Positions 16,437 through 26,603 are shown, counted from the stretch's first letter. The stretch is 64,000 nucleotides of DNA from Sinorhizobium sp. B11 (GCA_039725955.1 CP091033.1:620001-684000), one strand, 5' to 3'. The notes: a model not told the origin generated them from the sequence alone. Program-made: numbers and translations.

Positions 16437-16632
16437 GCCTTATTTCCCGCCGGATGACAAAGCGCATGTTCAGTTGAGAGCCGCTTCGTTCAGGACCTGA
16501 TTTCCGCGCGGATGCGCGAGGGCGCCATTCGATCAAGCAAACCCTTTAAAAATGTTTAGTGAATAGTCTTAAATGCGGAGAAGTGGCCGCTTTCGACAGA
16601 AAAATCGCGTTATGCGCGTATTTCCCCGACTA

Positions 16633-17262
16633 CTATAACCGTTTTGCCCAGGCCGCTGCATATGCGGATAGTTTTTGCATGTGGTCGCCAACGGAATAGC
16701 CCGAGATCTTCTTCCGGGGCTTGAGGTCGTGGTCGCCATCTTCCAGCCAGAGCAGATCGATCTGATCGGAGAGCGAATAGGTTGCGACCTCGTCTCTTGA
16801 TCCAAAGGGGTCACGCGTTCCTTGGCAGATCAGTGTGGGCGTTTGCAGGCTTTCCAGATGCGCGGTGCGAAGCTGGTCTGGCTTTCCCGGCGGGTGAAAC
16901 GGATATCCGAGGCAAAGCAGGCCCCGGATTTTCTTCGCCGCCAAAGTCTCGTCTGCAATCATGCTTGCGACACGACCGCCCATCGACTTGCCCCCGATGA
17001 TCAGGTTGCCGGCATTGAGTTCATCGATCGCCGCACGATATTCGCCGAGCAGATGGTCTGCACGAGGAGGCGGCTTTACCGCTCCGGTCTGGCGACGCTG
17101 GGCCATATAGGCAAACTCGAATCGAGCTACTTTGAAGCCGCCGTCTGCCAGCGCTTTCGCTAGACCGGTCATCGACGCAGAATCCATCGCTCCGCCTGCA
17201 CCATGGGCAAGGAGGATGGTGAAACTTGCCGTTTCCGGTCCCGTAATCAAAAAGCTGGTCAT
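16633..17262 (-). CDS. Alpha/beta hydrolase of the KANL3/TEX30 type
   Basis: The 209-residue protein has a single alpha/beta-hydrolase domain: LLAHGAGGAMDS (oxyanion region), GGKSMGGRVAS (nucleophile Ser in GKSMGG), QGTRDPFG (acid Asp) and DGDHDLKP (catalytic His). These match the bacterial KANL3/TEX30 (dienelactone-hydrolase-like) group. It is soluble and cytosolic. The substrate is unknown. It is a single gene, divergent from minC across 313 bases. Confidence 0.88.
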   Translation of the reverse strand: MTSFLITGPETASFTILLAHGAGGAMDSASMTGLAKALADGGFKVARFEFAYMAQRRQTGAVKPPPRADHLLGEYRAAIDELNAGNLIIGGKSMGGRVASMIADETLAAKKIRGLLCLGYPFHPPGKPDQLRTAHLESLQTPTLICQGTRDPFGSRDEVATYSLSDQIDLLWLEDGDHDLKPRKKISGYSVGDHMQKLSAYAAAWAKRL

Positions 17263-17575
17263 TTCTTCTCCGCGTGCCCTTGATCTGAGTCTGTCATACA
17301 GGCGGCGATACTCTGCGAGCGAACATGCGATCTTAGCAAGAGCATGGCTCTCAATCGACCGAAGGCTTTCCGGCTTCTATTGCCCCTCAAATCAAGCAAG
17401 GCCCTGATTCTTCAGGCAAAAGGCCGAAATATAACCCGTATGAGGTGCGCCGTTGAGTGGATTGTTCGCCAGCGTTTCAGGGAGCCATTTTTTGGCTCCA
17501 TCAGCACTGCGTTAACGATTTGTTAACCATGAAGCAGCTAAAGCTTTTAAACCGAAATTAACCAAGTTTACTAAC
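17263..17575. other. Divergent promoter region ahead of minC
   Basis: 313 bases between the hydrolase and minC starts. The 70 bases before minC are A+T-rich (aaccgaaattaaccaagttt) and probably carry the min operon promoter. No gene or clear hairpin is seen. Confidence 0.5.
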
Positions 17576-18319
17576 GTGTTAACCGAAGCGCGCTCCATTC
17601 GCATCAAAGGCAGATCGTTTCTTGCGGTCGTGCTGACACCTGATTTGCCGTTCGAGGATTGGCTCGTACGTCTCGACGACCTCGCTGCGCGATCAGCTGG
17701 TTTCTTCCTCGGCAGGCCGGTTGTTCTGGATGTCAGTGAACTCGCGCTGGATCGTGCCGCCCTCAAGGGAATGGTTGCGGCTCTCGGCGAGCGCGGCGTC
17801 AGAGTGATGGGTATTGAAGGCGCGCGACCATCGCAGCTCGACGCCAGCATGCCGCCGGGCATGGTTGGTGGGCGACCGGCCGCTGATGTGGAGATGCCTA
17901 CCGCTAGCGCGGAGACCGAGGCGCGGAAACCGAACAAGGCGCAGCCGGCCGAAGTGCGAGAAGTCGTTGCACCGGTTGTTCGTGCAGCTCCGTCTTCGCT
18001 TGTACTGCATGAGCCGGTGCGCTCCGGTCAGTCGATTGTTTTTCCCGAGGGGGATGTAACGGTCATCGGATCCATCGCTTCGGGCGCTGAAGTTATCGCC
18101 GGTGGTTCGATCCACGTTTATGGCGCGCTTCGCGGACGCGCACTCGCCGGGTCGATCGGCAATTCAGCGGCGCGAATCTTCTGCCGCAAGCTGGAGGCCG
18201 AGCTTCTGGCAATCGACGGGATCTACAAGACCGCCGACGATCTGCCGGCGGATCTGCGTGGCCAGGCTGCGCAATTATGGCTTGAGAATGATGCGATCAT
18301 GGCGTCGCGACTGATTTAA
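17576..18319 (+). CDS. minC: Septum-site inhibitor MinC
   Basis: A 247-residue protein. The N-terminal FtsZ-inhibiting domain spans about 1-95 (IRIKGRSFLAVVLTPDLPFEDW). A variable Pro/Ala linker follows at about 96-145, then the C-terminal beta-helix domain that binds MinD (VRSGQSIVFPEGDVTVIGSIASGAEVIAGGSIHVYG, RIFCRKLEAELLAIDG). The start is GTG 17576. MinC with MinD blocks Z-ring assembly away from midcell. It is the first gene of minCDE. Confidence 0.95.
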   Translation: MLTEARSIRIKGRSFLAVVLTPDLPFEDWLVRLDDLAARSAGFFLGRPVVLDVSELALDRAALKGMVAALGERGVRVMGIEGARPSQLDASMPPGMVGGRPAADVEMPTASAETEARKPNKAQPAEVREVVAPVVRAAPSSLVLHEPVRSGQSIVFPEGDVTVIGSIASGAEVIAGGSIHVYGALRGRALAGSIGNSAARIFCRKLEAELLAIDGIYKTADDLPADLRGQAAQLWLENDAIMASRLI

Positions 18320-18348
18320 CGGGTGAATGGTTCAAACAGGAGAGGGAT

Positions 18349-19164
18349 ATGGGAAAGGTCATTGTTGTAACCTCGGGTAAGGGTGGCGTTGGCAAGACAA
18401 CCTCGACTGCAGCGTTGGGGGCCGCGCTGGCGCAAAGAAACGAGAAGGTCGTGGTCGTCGATTTCGACGTTGGCCTCCGCAACCTCGATCTCGTCATGGG
18501 CGCCGAGCGCCGGGTCGTCTATGACATGATCAATGTCATTCAGGGCGACGCCAAGCTGACCCAGGCGCTGATCCGTGACAAGCGCCTCGAAACGCTGTTC
18601 CTGCTGCCGGCGTCCCAGACCCGCGACAAGGACTGCCTCACCGAAGAAGGCGTCGAGCGCGTCATCACCGAGCTTAAGAAGCATTTCGACTGGGTCATCT
18701 GCGACAGCCCGGCCGGTATCGAACGTGGTGCAACGCTTGCGATGCGGCACGCCGATATCGCTGTGATCGTCACCAATCCGGAAGTTTCCTCGGTACGCGA
18801 TTCCGATCGCATCATCGGTCTTCTGGATGCCAAGACGGAAAAGGCGGAGCGCGGCGAGCGCATCGAAAAGCATCTGCTTCTCACCCGCTACGATGTCACC
18901 CGTGCCGAACGCGGCGACATGCTGAAAGTGGATGACGTGCTCGAGATCCTGTCGATCCCGCTGCTCGGTATCATCCCGGAAAGCATGGATGTGTTGCGTG
19001 CGTCCAACCTTGGCGCTCCGGTGACGCTTGCAGATCAGAGCAGTGCGCCGGCCAAGGCCTATTTCGAAGCGGTCCGTCGCCTTAACGGCGAAGTTCTTCC
19101 GGTTTCGATCCCCGGCGAGAAGCGTGGTCTGTTTGGCAAGATCTTCGGACGGAGGGCAGCATGA
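18349..19164 (+). CDS. minD: Septum-site ATPase MinD
   Basis: The 271-residue protein has the deviant Walker A KGGVGKTT at residues 11-18 (signature lysine K11), [13 protein letters not shown] and CDSPAGIE as Walker B, and the C-terminal membrane-targeting amphipathic helix [15 protein letters not shown]-bound dimers sit on the membrane, recruit MinC, and are released by MinE. The start has GGAGAGGG upstream. It overlaps minE by four bases (ATGA). Confidence 0.97.
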   Translation: MGKVIVVTSGKGGVGKTTSTAALGAALAQRNEKVVVVDFDVGLRNLDLVMGAERRVVYDMINVIQGDAKLTQALIRDKRLETLFLLPASQTRDKDCLTEEGVERVITELKKHFDWVICDSPAGIERGATLAMRHADIAVIVTNPEVSSVRDSDRIIGLLDAKTEKAERGERIEKHLLLTRYDVTRAERGDMLKVDDVLEILSIPLLGIIPESMDVLRASNLGAPVTLADQSSAPAKAYFEAVRRLNGEVLPVSIPGEKRGLFGKIFGRRAA

Positions 19165-19418
19165 GCGTATTCGATTTCTTTCAGAAGAGGAAAACCGCGC
19201 CGGTTGCGCGCGAACGCCTGCAACTGCTTTTGGCACATGAACGAATCTCTCCCGGATCGGATCTCGTTTCGATCCTTCGAGAAGAGATCCTTGCTGTGAT
19301 CGCCAAGCATGTCGAAATCGAAGGCGATCGCCTGCAGATCAGGATCGATCGCGGCGAGAACGTCTCAATCCTCGAAATCGACGTCGAAATCCCCGCCAAG
19401 GCCGCCCGGGCGGCTTGA
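19161..19418 (+). CDS. minE: Cell-division topological specificity factor MinE
   Basis: An 85-residue protein: N-terminal membrane and MinD-contact segment ([28 protein letters not shown]) and C-terminal dimerisation/topology domain ([21 protein letters not shown]). It triggers MinD ATP hydrolysis to restrict MinCD to the poles. Last gene of the operon, translationally coupled to minD. Confidence 0.96.
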   Translation: MSVFDFFQKRKTAPVARERLQLLLAHERISPGSDLVSILREEILAVIAKHVEIEGDRLQIRIDRGENVSILEIDVEIPAKAARAA

Positions 19419-19435
19419 GCTACGAGCTGATTTAT

Positions 19436-19459
19436 CCGGGAGGCTGAAATGTCTCCCGG
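19436..19459 (+). terminator. Hairpin after minE
   Basis: CCGGGAG pairs with CTCCCGG across a ten-base loop, followed by gaaaatct. It sits 18 bases after the minE stop and 39 before the convergent regulator's end. It has no real T run on either strand, so it may be a weak or Rho-assisted terminator. Confidence 0.45.
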
Positions 19460-19497
19460 GAAAATCTCATGTTCCTCACGGTGGCGGATTTCTGGCC

Positions 19498-20385
19498 TTA
19501 CAGGATCACCGGTGAGAGACCGCAGTCGGCGCGGAAAGCCTTGAAGGCCCCAAGCGCCCGCAGCGAGCGGCCGTCATCGATCGCGGCCAGGTCGAGAATG
19601 ATCGCGTTGGCGATTGTCATGGGAACGACAAGAGATTGGGATTCGCCGGCGTCGCCGCGGGAAACCGAAATCTGCCTGTCGGGTGCCGGATCGATGCGGA
19701 TACTGAGCAGATCGGTCAGCGCCAGCACCCTGGCACCTCTTTCGGCTGCGATCATTCGGATCTGATGGATGAGGGGCGAGGCTTTGCGGAAGGCAAGCAG
19801 CCAGACGACATCGCCGGTTTTCAACGTAGCCAGCACTTCGGCGATCAGATGCATCTGGCTGGCGAGATCGACTGACGGATAGCCCGAGCGATTGAGCCTC
19901 AGGGCGATGAGCGAGGCGAGGGCGGCAGAATGCCCACGCCCGAAGACGAAGACGCGCCGGCAATCGCGCAGCACTTCGGAAAAACCTCTGATATCGGCGT
20001 CGGCAACAGCGTTGCGCACCTGCTGGAGCGCAGTGATCTCGCTGTCGAGAACGGAGGAAAGCACGCCGCCGTCCTCCGCCCGGACGAGACGGGCGGCCAT
20101 GCGGGCGGCCGGGCTTTCAAAATCGCCGCCGCCTTCGATGAGATTCGCCTGCAGAAAGGTCCGGAATTCCGGATAGCCTTTAAAGCCAAGGCGGCGTGCC
20201 AGCCGCACCGCCGAGGCCGGATGTACACCGGCGCGGAAGGAGACCGTTTTGCCGTTTTCCATCGCCGCGCGGATAGGATCCTGCATCATCACGTCGAGAA
20301 GGCGCGTATCGGCCTCGGTGAGCTTCGTCGAGTTGCGGCTGATAAGATCGCCGAGAAGCTGCGGAATCTCGCTTTGTCTTTCCAT
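19498..20385 (-). CDS. RpiR-family transcriptional regulator
   Basis: This is a 295-residue protein: N-terminal RpiR helix-turn-helix (about 1-80, with VSFRAGVHPASAVRLARRLGFKGYPEF) and a C-terminal SIS sugar-phosphate-binding domain (about 125-260, VFVFGRGHSAALASLIALRLNRSG). The SIS domain normally senses a phosphorylated ligand. It is downstream of the Ugp-like importer genes on the same strand, 45 bases after the ATPase gene, so it most likely controls that operon in response to an imported or derived sugar or glycerol phosphate. Confidence 0.92.
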   Translation of the reverse strand: MERQSEIPQLLGDLISRNSTKLTEADTRLLDVMMQDPIRAAMENGKTVSFRAGVHPASAVRLARRLGFKGYPEFRTFLQANLIEGGGDFESPAARMAARLVRAEDGGVLSSVLDSEITALQQVRNAVADADIRGFSEVLRDCRRVFVFGRGHSAALASLIALRLNRSGYPSVDLASQMHLIAEVLATLKTGDVVWLLAFRKASPLIHQIRMIAAERGARVLALTDLLSIRIDPAPDRQISVSRGDAGESQSLVVPMTIANAIILDLAAIDDGRSLRALGAFKAFRADCGLSPVIL

Positions 20386-20430
20386 TGCATCACTTCTTGC
20401 GCTTTTCCAAACCGGAACGATCAGCGGCGC

Positions 20431-21477
20431 CTAAATTCGACGATCTCCGGCTGAAAGATCGACGCGGCTCCCGCTCTGGTTATCGAAAAACACGGCCTGG
20501 TCAAGGTCGCACATGACCCAGAAGTTGTCGGAATGGCGCGGTACATCCTTGCGCGGACTGGTAAGCGTGATGCGTCCGGCCGGGCTCTCACAATGCAGGA
20601 TGATATCAGACCCTGTCATTTCCGACAGCATGAGCCGGACGGGCAAGGCAGGCTCCGCAGGTTCCTCGGCGCGGATTGTCATGGATTCGGGCCTTAGTCC
20701 GGCGGTCAGGCCCGGTCGGCCCCGCCAGCCCGGAAGATGCTCGACAGGCATGAAATTCATCGCGGGAACACCCAGGAAGCCCGCAACAAAGCGGTTCTGC
20801 GGCTGGTCATAGATTGCCTCCGGCGTGTCGAACTGCAGGAGATTTCCGTCCTTCATCACCGCGATCCTGTCGGCCAGTGAAAGCGCCTCGGTCTGGTCAT
20901 GCGTGACATAAACGATTGTCGCGCCGAGCTGGCGATGCAACTCTTTGATTTCGGTGCGCATGGCGACCCGCAGCGCGTTGTCGAGGTTCGACAGCGGCTC
21001 GTCCATCAGGAAGATGGAACTGTTGCGCGCCATGGCCCGGCCCATCGCCACACGTTGACGCTGACCGCCGGAAAGGGCACCCGGCTTGCGATCGAGATAG
21101 GCTTCGAGCTGCAACATCTTTGCCACATCTTGAGCCCGCGCATTGCGCTCGGCTTTCGGCATGCCGCGCAGTTCCAGGCCGAAGGCAATATTCTCGCGCA
21201 CCGTCATATGGGGATAGAGCGCGTAGTTCTGGAAGATCATGGCAATGTCGCGATCTTGCGGAGCGAGATCGTTGGCCCGCCGGCCGCCGATTTCGATATC
21301 ACCCTCATCGCACCGCTCAAGCCCTGCGATGAGGCGCAGTAGGGTAGACTTGCCGCAACCGGAAGGGCCGACGATAACGATGAATTCGCCGGACTTGATA
21401 TCCATGGAGACGCCGTGCAGGACTTGCGGGCCGCCGACGTAGGACTTTCTGATATCGCGCACGACGATCCCGCTCAT
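20431..21477 (-). CDS. ABC importer ATPase, UgpC/MalK type
   Basis: A product of 348 residues from ATG 21477, overlapping the GDPD gene by four bases (ATGA). Walker A is GPSGCGKST, followed by the Q-loop [10 protein letters not shown], signature LSGGQRQR, Walker [13 protein letters not shown] and H-loop THDQ. A C-terminal MalK-type regulatory OB domain follows (GLRPESMTI). It powers the CUT1-type permeases encoded upstream. The substrate is inferred from the GDPD partner to be glycerol-3-phosphate or glycerophosphodiesters. It is shorter in the regulatory domain than E. coli MalK. Confidence 0.92.
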   Translation of the reverse strand: MSGIVVRDIRKSYVGGPQVLHGVSMDIKSGEFIVIVGPSGCGKSTLLRLIAGLERCDEGDIEIGGRRANDLAPQDRDIAMIFQNYALYPHMTVRENIAFGLELRGMPKAERNARAQDVAKMLQLEAYLDRKPGALSGGQRQRVAMGRAMARNSSIFLMDEPLSNLDNALRVAMRTEIKELHRQLGATIVYVTHDQTEALSLADRIAVMKDGNLLQFDTPEAIYDQPQNRFVAGFLGVPAMNFMPVEHLPGWRGRPGLTAGLRPESMTIRAEEPAEPALPVRLMLSEMTGSDIILHCESPAGRITLTSPRKDVPRHSDNFWVMCDLDQAVFFDNQSGSRVDLSAGDRRI

Positions 21478-22223
21478 TGCGCAGTCTCCGCCTCGATGCG
21501 ATTGCGTATGGCGATGGCAAGGCTTGGGCGGTCTGTCGTGAAGACTTTCACGCCAAGTGCCAGCACCTTTTCGATCTGCCTGGCCGAATGGGCCGCCCAG
21601 CAACCAAAATCGAGCCCTGCGGCTTCAATTTCAGCCATCAGTGCCGTATCGGCGGTGTCCACGTGGACGCCGATTTCCGGGATATTATGAGACTTCGCGA
21701 CTTCGATAACAGCCGCGGCCCCGAGCTGACGCAGCACTGGCGGGCTGACGAGCCAGAGTTTCGGCCGGCTGGTTGCCGCTGAAAGCGCATCCTGCGATTC
21801 CACCAGAAAGGAGGAGAAGATCGTCCTCTCGAGCATACCGTGGCGGGCGAGGGTCTCTACGACATGCGGTACGAAACTCTCATAGGGGCGACCGTCGACC
21901 CCCGGCTTGATCTCGCAGCGGAAGTCAACCGTGCTGTCGGCATAGAGGGCGCAGAGTTCGGCAAGCGAGATCGGATGTCCGCCGGCACCGTAATTGATGA
22001 CGGCGGCGCGAACCTCCGCCTCGCTCATCGCCGCGATCACGCCGCTGCGGTCCGTCGTTCCGTCAAGAGTAGCGTCGTGATGAACCATGATTGCGCCATC
22101 GGCTGTCGGATGGACGTCGAACTCGACTTCTTCCAGCGCCATTCTTGCCGTCGCGGCAAAACCGTGCGGCGTGCTGTCGCCGAATTCCAGAGTGCCGCCG
22201 CGATGCGAAGCGATGCGTGTCAT
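21474..22223 (-). CDS. Glycerophosphodiester phosphodiesterase, UgpQ type
   Basis: About 249 residues, starting [10 protein letters not shown] at ATG 22223 with AAGGA ten bases upstream; ATG 22244 (MNKDKHRM) is an alternative right after the permease stop. The GDPD motifs are [21 protein letters not shown] and CEIKPGVDG. There is no signal peptide, as in UgpQ, which splits glycerophosphodiesters to glycerol-3-phosphate and an alcohol in the cytosol. Its place inside the importer operon strongly suggests that it processes the imported substrate. Confidence 0.9.
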   Translation of the reverse strand: MTRIASHRGGTLEFGDSTPHGFAATARMALEEVEFDVHPTADGAIMVHHDATLDGTTDRSGVIAAMSEAEVRAAVINYGAGGHPISLAELCALYADSTVDFRCEIKPGVDGRPYESFVPHVVETLARHGMLERTIFSSFLVESQDALSAATSRPKLWLVSPPVLRQLGAAAVIEVAKSHNIPEIGVHVDTADTALMAEIEAAGLDFGCWAAHSARQIEKVLALGVKVFTTDRPSLAIAIRNRIEAETAQ

Positions 22224-22246
22224 TCTATGCTTGTCCTTGTTCATGA

Positions 22247-23056
22247 TTATTTGACCGCGCCGAGCGTAATGCCGCGCACGAGATGTCGCTCGACCAGCAG
22301 GAAGCCGAGCAGTACGGGCAGCATGCTGAGGGTGCAGGCCGCCATGACGAGTGGCCAATCGACCAGACCTTCACCGGGATTGATGCGATAAAGGCGAGCA
22401 AGACCGATCTGCAGCGTGTAGAGGTCTTCCTTGCCAACGGCGACGAGCGGCCAGATGTAGTTGTTCCACTCACTAATGAATATGTAGAGCCCCATGGAAA
22501 AGATGGCGGGCTTCGCGATCGGCACGATCACGCGCCACAGCACCTGCAGCGGTGTTGCGCCGTCCATATAGGCGGCCTCGTCCAGCGCTTTCGGGATGCC
22601 CTTGATGTATTGGCGCAGGAAGAAGGCGGCAAAGCCATTCGAGATCGCGGGCAGGATGAGACCGGCATAGGTATCGAGCAGACCGGCCTTGGCGAGTGTC
22701 AGGTAGTTCGGGATCAGGCTGATATGGCTCGGGATCATCAGCGTGGCGACGGTCGCGCCAAAGAGCAGGTTGCCGCCGCGGAACTGGTAGCGCGCGAAGG
22801 CAAAGGCTGCCATGGTTGCGACCGTAATGCCGAGCAGCGTCACCAGGCCCGACACGATGATGCTGTTCAGCAGGTAGCGCGCGAAATTGTATTCGGCGAC
22901 GGCCCGGACGTAGTTGTCTAGCGTGAACTCGTACTGGCCCGTGTAATAGGACTGCGCTGTCTCGAAGGACATCCAGATCGAATAGAGTACGGGCGACAGG
23001 AAGATCAGGCCGGCAGCAAGCGCGAGCCCGGTCACAAGACGGTTCTTAAGCCTCAT
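22247..23056 (-). CDS. ABC importer permease, UgpE type
   Basis: The 269-residue inner-membrane protein has six predicted helices and the CUT1 EAA loop (IPKALDEAAYMDGATPLQVLWRVIVPIAKPA) that contacts the ATPase. It overlaps the other permease gene by 11 bases. It forms the second half of the translocation pore. Confidence 0.92.
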   Translation of the reverse strand: MRLKNRLVTGLALAAGLIFLSPVLYSIWMSFETAQSYYTGQYEFTLDNYVRAVAEYNFARYLLNSIIVSGLVTLLGITVATMAAFAFARYQFRGGNLLFGATVATLMIPSHISLIPNYLTLAKAGLLDTYAGLILPAISNGFAAFFLRQYIKGIPKALDEAAYMDGATPLQVLWRVIVPIAKPAIFSMGLYIFISEWNNYIWPLVAVGKEDLYTLQIGLARLYRINPGEGLVDWPLVMAACTLSMLPVLLGFLLVERHLVRGITLGAVK

Positions 23057-23915
23057 AGTGAACCCTCCGGCCGATGACGAAGGATTTGATCAGCGCGAGC
23101 ACGATCAGGAAGATGAAGAGCAGGACGGCGAGCGCCGATCCCCTGCCGATATCGAAAAGGGTAAAACCGACGCGGTAGAGCAGATTGACCAGCATATCGG
23201 TCGCACCCGCCGGGCCGCCGCGGGTCATGATGTTGACGATGGTGAAGACCTGAAAGGCTTCAATCACCGAAATCACCAGCAGGAAATAGGTGGTCGGCAT
23301 GACCAGGGGCACGGTCACGCGCCGGAAGACATGAAAGCGGCGGCCGCCATCCACGGCGGCAGCATCATAAAGTTCCTGCGGCACCGCCTGCAGGCCGGCG
23401 ATATAGATCACGATATCGTAGCCGAGCTGCTTCCATGTGTTGACTACTATCAGCACCCAGAGCGCGAGTTGCGGATCCTGGAGCCATTGCACCTTGCCGA
23501 GGCCGAGCGAAGTCAGCGCCGCATTGACCATGCCGTAATCGGTGGCGAAGACCCAGGAGAAAACAACGGCGATCGAGACTGTCGAGGTTACGGAGGGCAG
23601 AAACAGCGCACCGCGCAGGAGCCTTGAGGGCAAGGTTTCGCGCACGAGATAGCTTGCAACGGCAAGCGCGAGCGCCAGCCGGATCGGCACCGAGAACAGC
23701 GCAAAGATCGCGGTTACCTGCAAGGAATTCCAGAAGTCGCGGGAGTTCAAAAGCAGGCGGTAATTCTCAAAGCCGACGAAAGGCATAGTCGGCGACAGGA
23801 AGTCCCAGTGCCGGAAACTGAGGTTCACGCTGGTGATGACGGGAATGTAGGTGAAGACCGTGATGAAGATCATCAACGGTGCGACAAGAAGATAGGGTGT
23901 GAGTTTGCGCAGCAT
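23046..23915 (-). CDS. ABC importer permease, UgpA type
   Basis: A 289-residue inner-membrane protein with six helices. The N-terminus is MLRKLTPYLLVAPLMIFI and the EAA-type loop is VPQELYDAAAVDGGRRFHVFRRVTVPLVMP. It pairs with the UgpE-type permease. The gene follows the binding-protein gene by 62 bases on the same strand. Confidence 0.92.
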   Translation of the reverse strand: MLRKLTPYLLVAPLMIFITVFTYIPVITSVNLSFRHWDFLSPTMPFVGFENYRLLLNSRDFWNSLQVTAIFALFSVPIRLALALAVASYLVRETLPSRLLRGALFLPSVTSTVSIAVVFSWVFATDYGMVNAALTSLGLGKVQWLQDPQLALWVLIVVNTWKQLGYDIVIYIAGLQAVPQELYDAAAVDGGRRFHVFRRVTVPLVMPTTYFLLVISVIEAFQVFTIVNIMTRGGPAGATDMLVNLLYRVGFTLFDIGRGSALAVLLFIFLIVLALIKSFVIGRRVHYEA

Positions 23916-23977
23916 GGGACCGGAACAGTTGAGACGACGGGCCGTTCAAGACCCGCCGTATTGCTGAAGTGAGAGGC

Positions 23978-25237
23978 TCAGTTGCTGGAACGCTTGGCTT
24001 CTTCGCGCGTCTGCGCGGCAAAATCCTTCATCGTTTCAGTGACATCGCGCTGCCCGAGCGCCATGGCTTCCCACATCTTGTATTCGGTCGAGCGCATCCA
24101 GGTGACGACGGGCGGACGAGCGCGGCCATGAGCGAAATCAAGCTGCTTGATGGCGACGTCGATGCCCTGCTTCTTGGCAAGCGCTTCGATGGCAGCCGGC
24201 TGGGCGGCGCTCTTCTTGTTGATCGGCAGGTAGCCGGTTGCGGCAAACCAGATGGAATTGGCTTCCGGCGAAGCAGCGTAGCTGATGAACTTGTAAGCGG
24301 CGTCCTGAACATCCTTAGAAGAGGTTGATAGGATACCGATACCGGCGCCGCCGATCGGAACCGAGCAGACCTTGTTGCAGGGCATCGGACGCACTTCGAG
24401 CTTGTCACCGAGCGCCTTCTTGGCACCGCCGTAATCGCCCGTCGAATTCAGGGAGATGCCGACCTTGCCGGCAAAGAAAGCGTCGCGGCCGACATCTTCA
24501 TCGGTGACGCTATCCGGGGAGGCGACCTTCTGGTCATGTACGAGCGAGGCCATCCACTGATAGGCTTCGATCGTATTGGGCGAGTCGAGCAGGACATCGT
24601 TGGTCTTGGAATCGATGAGCTCGCTGTCATTGGACATGACGAGACCCCAGCGCGCAAACTGGCCAGGGGCTGCAATGCCGGTGATGCCTTCCGAGCCGAG
24701 CTTCTCGGTGATTGTCTTCGAAACGGCAAGAATATCTGCGAAAGTCTTCAGCGGCGGCTCCGTCGTGAAGCCGGCGCGCGCCAGGATGTCCTTGTTGTAA
24801 TAGAGGACCGGCGTGGAGGAGTTGAACGGCACGATGTAGTTCTTGCCGTTATAGACGCCGACCTCACGTGCGTAGTCGTAAAGGTCGTCCTTTAGCGGGT
24901 CGGCGTTGAAATAGGGTGTCAGGTCGGTCAGGGCGCCGCGGTCGGCAAAGAGGCCGTAGCGGGTGACTTCCATGATGACGGCATCAGGCGCGCGTTTGGC
25001 GGGAATGGCGGCCTGCAGCTTGGCGACGATGTCATTGTAATCGCCCACAAACTCGCCCTCGATATGGATACCGGGATTGGCAGCTTCAAAATTGGTGATG
25101 ATCTTGTTGAGCGCTTCGCCGGACGATTTGCTGAAGCTGTGCCAGAACTTCACGGTCGTATCGGCATGCGCCGAACCGACCATGGACATCAGAGCGACAA
25201 GGCTGATGGCAGCCGTATTCTGCAATTTGTTTGACAT
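23978..25237 (-). CDS. Periplasmic binding protein, UgpB type
   Basis: This 419-residue protein has a Sec signal peptide (about 1-25, ending VGSAHA) and a cluster B solute-binding fold: VKFWHSFSKSSGEALNKIITNFE near the start, PFNSSTPVLYYNKDILARAGF, and the late YLPINKKS. The WHSF(S) and STPVLYYNKD patterns match glycerol-3-phosphate/sn-glycerophosphodiester binders. It is the first gene of the operon UgpB-A-E-GDPD-C-RpiR. Rhizobia often carry several Ugp-like systems, so I give no gene symbol. Confidence 0.9.
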   Translation of the reverse strand: MSNKLQNTAAISLVALMSMVGSAHADTTVKFWHSFSKSSGEALNKIITNFEAANPGIHIEGEFVGDYNDIVAKLQAAIPAKRAPDAVIMEVTRYGLFADRGALTDLTPYFNADPLKDDLYDYAREVGVYNGKNYIVPFNSSTPVLYYNKDILARAGFTTEPPLKTFADILAVSKTITEKLGSEGITGIAAPGQFARWGLVMSNDSELIDSKTNDVLLDSPNTIEAYQWMASLVHDQKVASPDSVTDEDVGRDAFFAGKVGISLNSTGDYGGAKKALGDKLEVRPMPCNKVCSVPIGGAGIGILSTSSKDVQDAAYKFISYAASPEANSIWFAATGYLPINKKSAAQPAAIEALAKKQGIDVAIKQLDFAHGRARPPVVTWMRSTEYKMWEAMALGQRDVTETMKDFAAQTREEAKRSSN

Positions 25238-25520
25238 AATTTTCTCCTCTGCAAAAAAAATTGCATTCCGTTTTGGCGACGGATAGCGCGCAGACGAGAC
25301 AGTTTGTTGAAGGCTGTGCGAAGTTTTCGTGACAGAGGAGGGCGGGGGTCTCTAAGTCCGATGCCTGGTGACAGAGAGCTTCAGTTCGGCCGTGATCGAA
25401 TGCGCCGGTGAAGGGGGGCGGGCTTCTGTCGGCGGTCCGACTGGTCGAACGCTGCGGTGCTTTATGCTTTGCAGGTAGCTGACAGCGTGATATTCCCGGT
25501 GACGCCCGCCTTTATCTCAA

Positions 25521-26603
25521 ATGTTAAATAGAGATCATATGTCCCAGCAAGAAGACGCGGCGAACACGTCGCAAATGGATTCAGCTCCCCAGCCCATGGC
25601 AAGGCCTCAGCGTAAATGGCTGGGTGATATCGAACGCCTCAAAGGATTGGCTATCATCCTTGTCGTTTGGGGGCATACCTATGATGCAGCTTTCCCTGTA
25701 TGGGCTATTGGTCTGCGTAAGGCGATCTACGCTTTCCACATGCCGCTCTTCATGTTCCTGAGTGGTTATGTCTTCGTCTATGTCGGCGCTCACAAACTGA
25801 AGGGGTCGCTGTCGACCTATACGTCAAAGCGCGCAAAGCGGCTTCTTATTCCGTTCTTCATCATGGCGGCCATCGTCATTCTCGGAAAATTCTTCGCAGG
25901 TCAGTTCGTATCGGTCGACAAGCCGGTCAATGACCTGCTGCTCTCTGTTCAGCACGTCTTCATCCATACCGAGCAGAGCCCGTCCATGTTCGTATGGTAC
26001 CTGATCGTGCTTTTTTACTTTTCGATCGGCACGACGTTCCTGTTCTCGCGCATGAATGTAAGCCTGAACATATTGTTTGCGGCATCGATCATCATGTTCG
26101 GCCTGCACGTCATGATGTTCTACAATGACTCGATATTGGACTACGTCTACATAAACCGCATCTTCATGTTCTATGCGTTCTTCATGGCAGGCTGCATCGC
26201 CTGCCTGCACAAGGACGTTTGGGAGCGGTTCGTCGAGCGGTATTTCATTCCCGCGACTGCGGTCTTCCTCGTACTTCTTTATCTCTCCTTCGATTCCGAA
26301 TGGCGCTATTTCCTCGTCGGCATGGCGTCGCTCGTCGTGTTCCACGGTCTTATCCGCTCCCGGCTTTGCAACCAGAACCGCGTCCTGGAATTCATTGGCC
26401 AGAACGCGTTCGCTATCTACCTGTTGAACACGATGTTTGTCGGAGCGGTGAAGGCCGTCTTCGGGCGGTTCTTCTCTGTCAGCGATCAGGCGCTGCTGCT
26501 TCTCCTCCTTGCGACAACGGCAGGTGTCGTCGGGCCAATCATCGTCAAGTATGCGATCGGCCGCATCGGATCGCTGCGCCCAATCGCTGCCGCGATGGAA
26601 TGA
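25521..26603 (+). CDS. Acyltransferase 3 family membrane protein
   Basis: About 354-360 residues. ATG 25521 and ATG 25539 are both possible, with weak ribosome sites. About ten helices, with the family start IERLKGLAIILVVWGHTYD and AFHMPLFMFLSGYVFVYVG, which resembles fucose/sugar 4-O-acetylase-type members. It likely adds acetyl or succinyl groups to a polysaccharide unit in the membrane. Upstream is 280 bases with the divergent importer promoter; a strong shared terminator follows. Confidence 0.87.
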   Translation: MLNRDHMSQQEDAANTSQMDSAPQPMARPQRKWLGDIERLKGLAIILVVWGHTYDAAFPVWAIGLRKAIYAFHMPLFMFLSGYVFVYVGAHKLKGSLSTYTSKRAKRLLIPFFIMAAIVILGKFFAGQFVSVDKPVNDLLLSVQHVFIHTEQSPSMFVWYLIVLFYFSIGTTFLFSRMNVSLNILFAASIIMFGLHVMMFYNDSILDYVYINRIFMFYAFFMAGCIACLHKDVWERFVERYFIPATAVFLVLLYLSFDSEWRYFLVGMASLVVFHGLIRSRLCNQNRVLEFIGQNAFAIYLLNTMFVGAVKAVFGRFFSVSDQALLLLLLATTAGVVGPIIVKYAIGRIGSLRPIAAAME

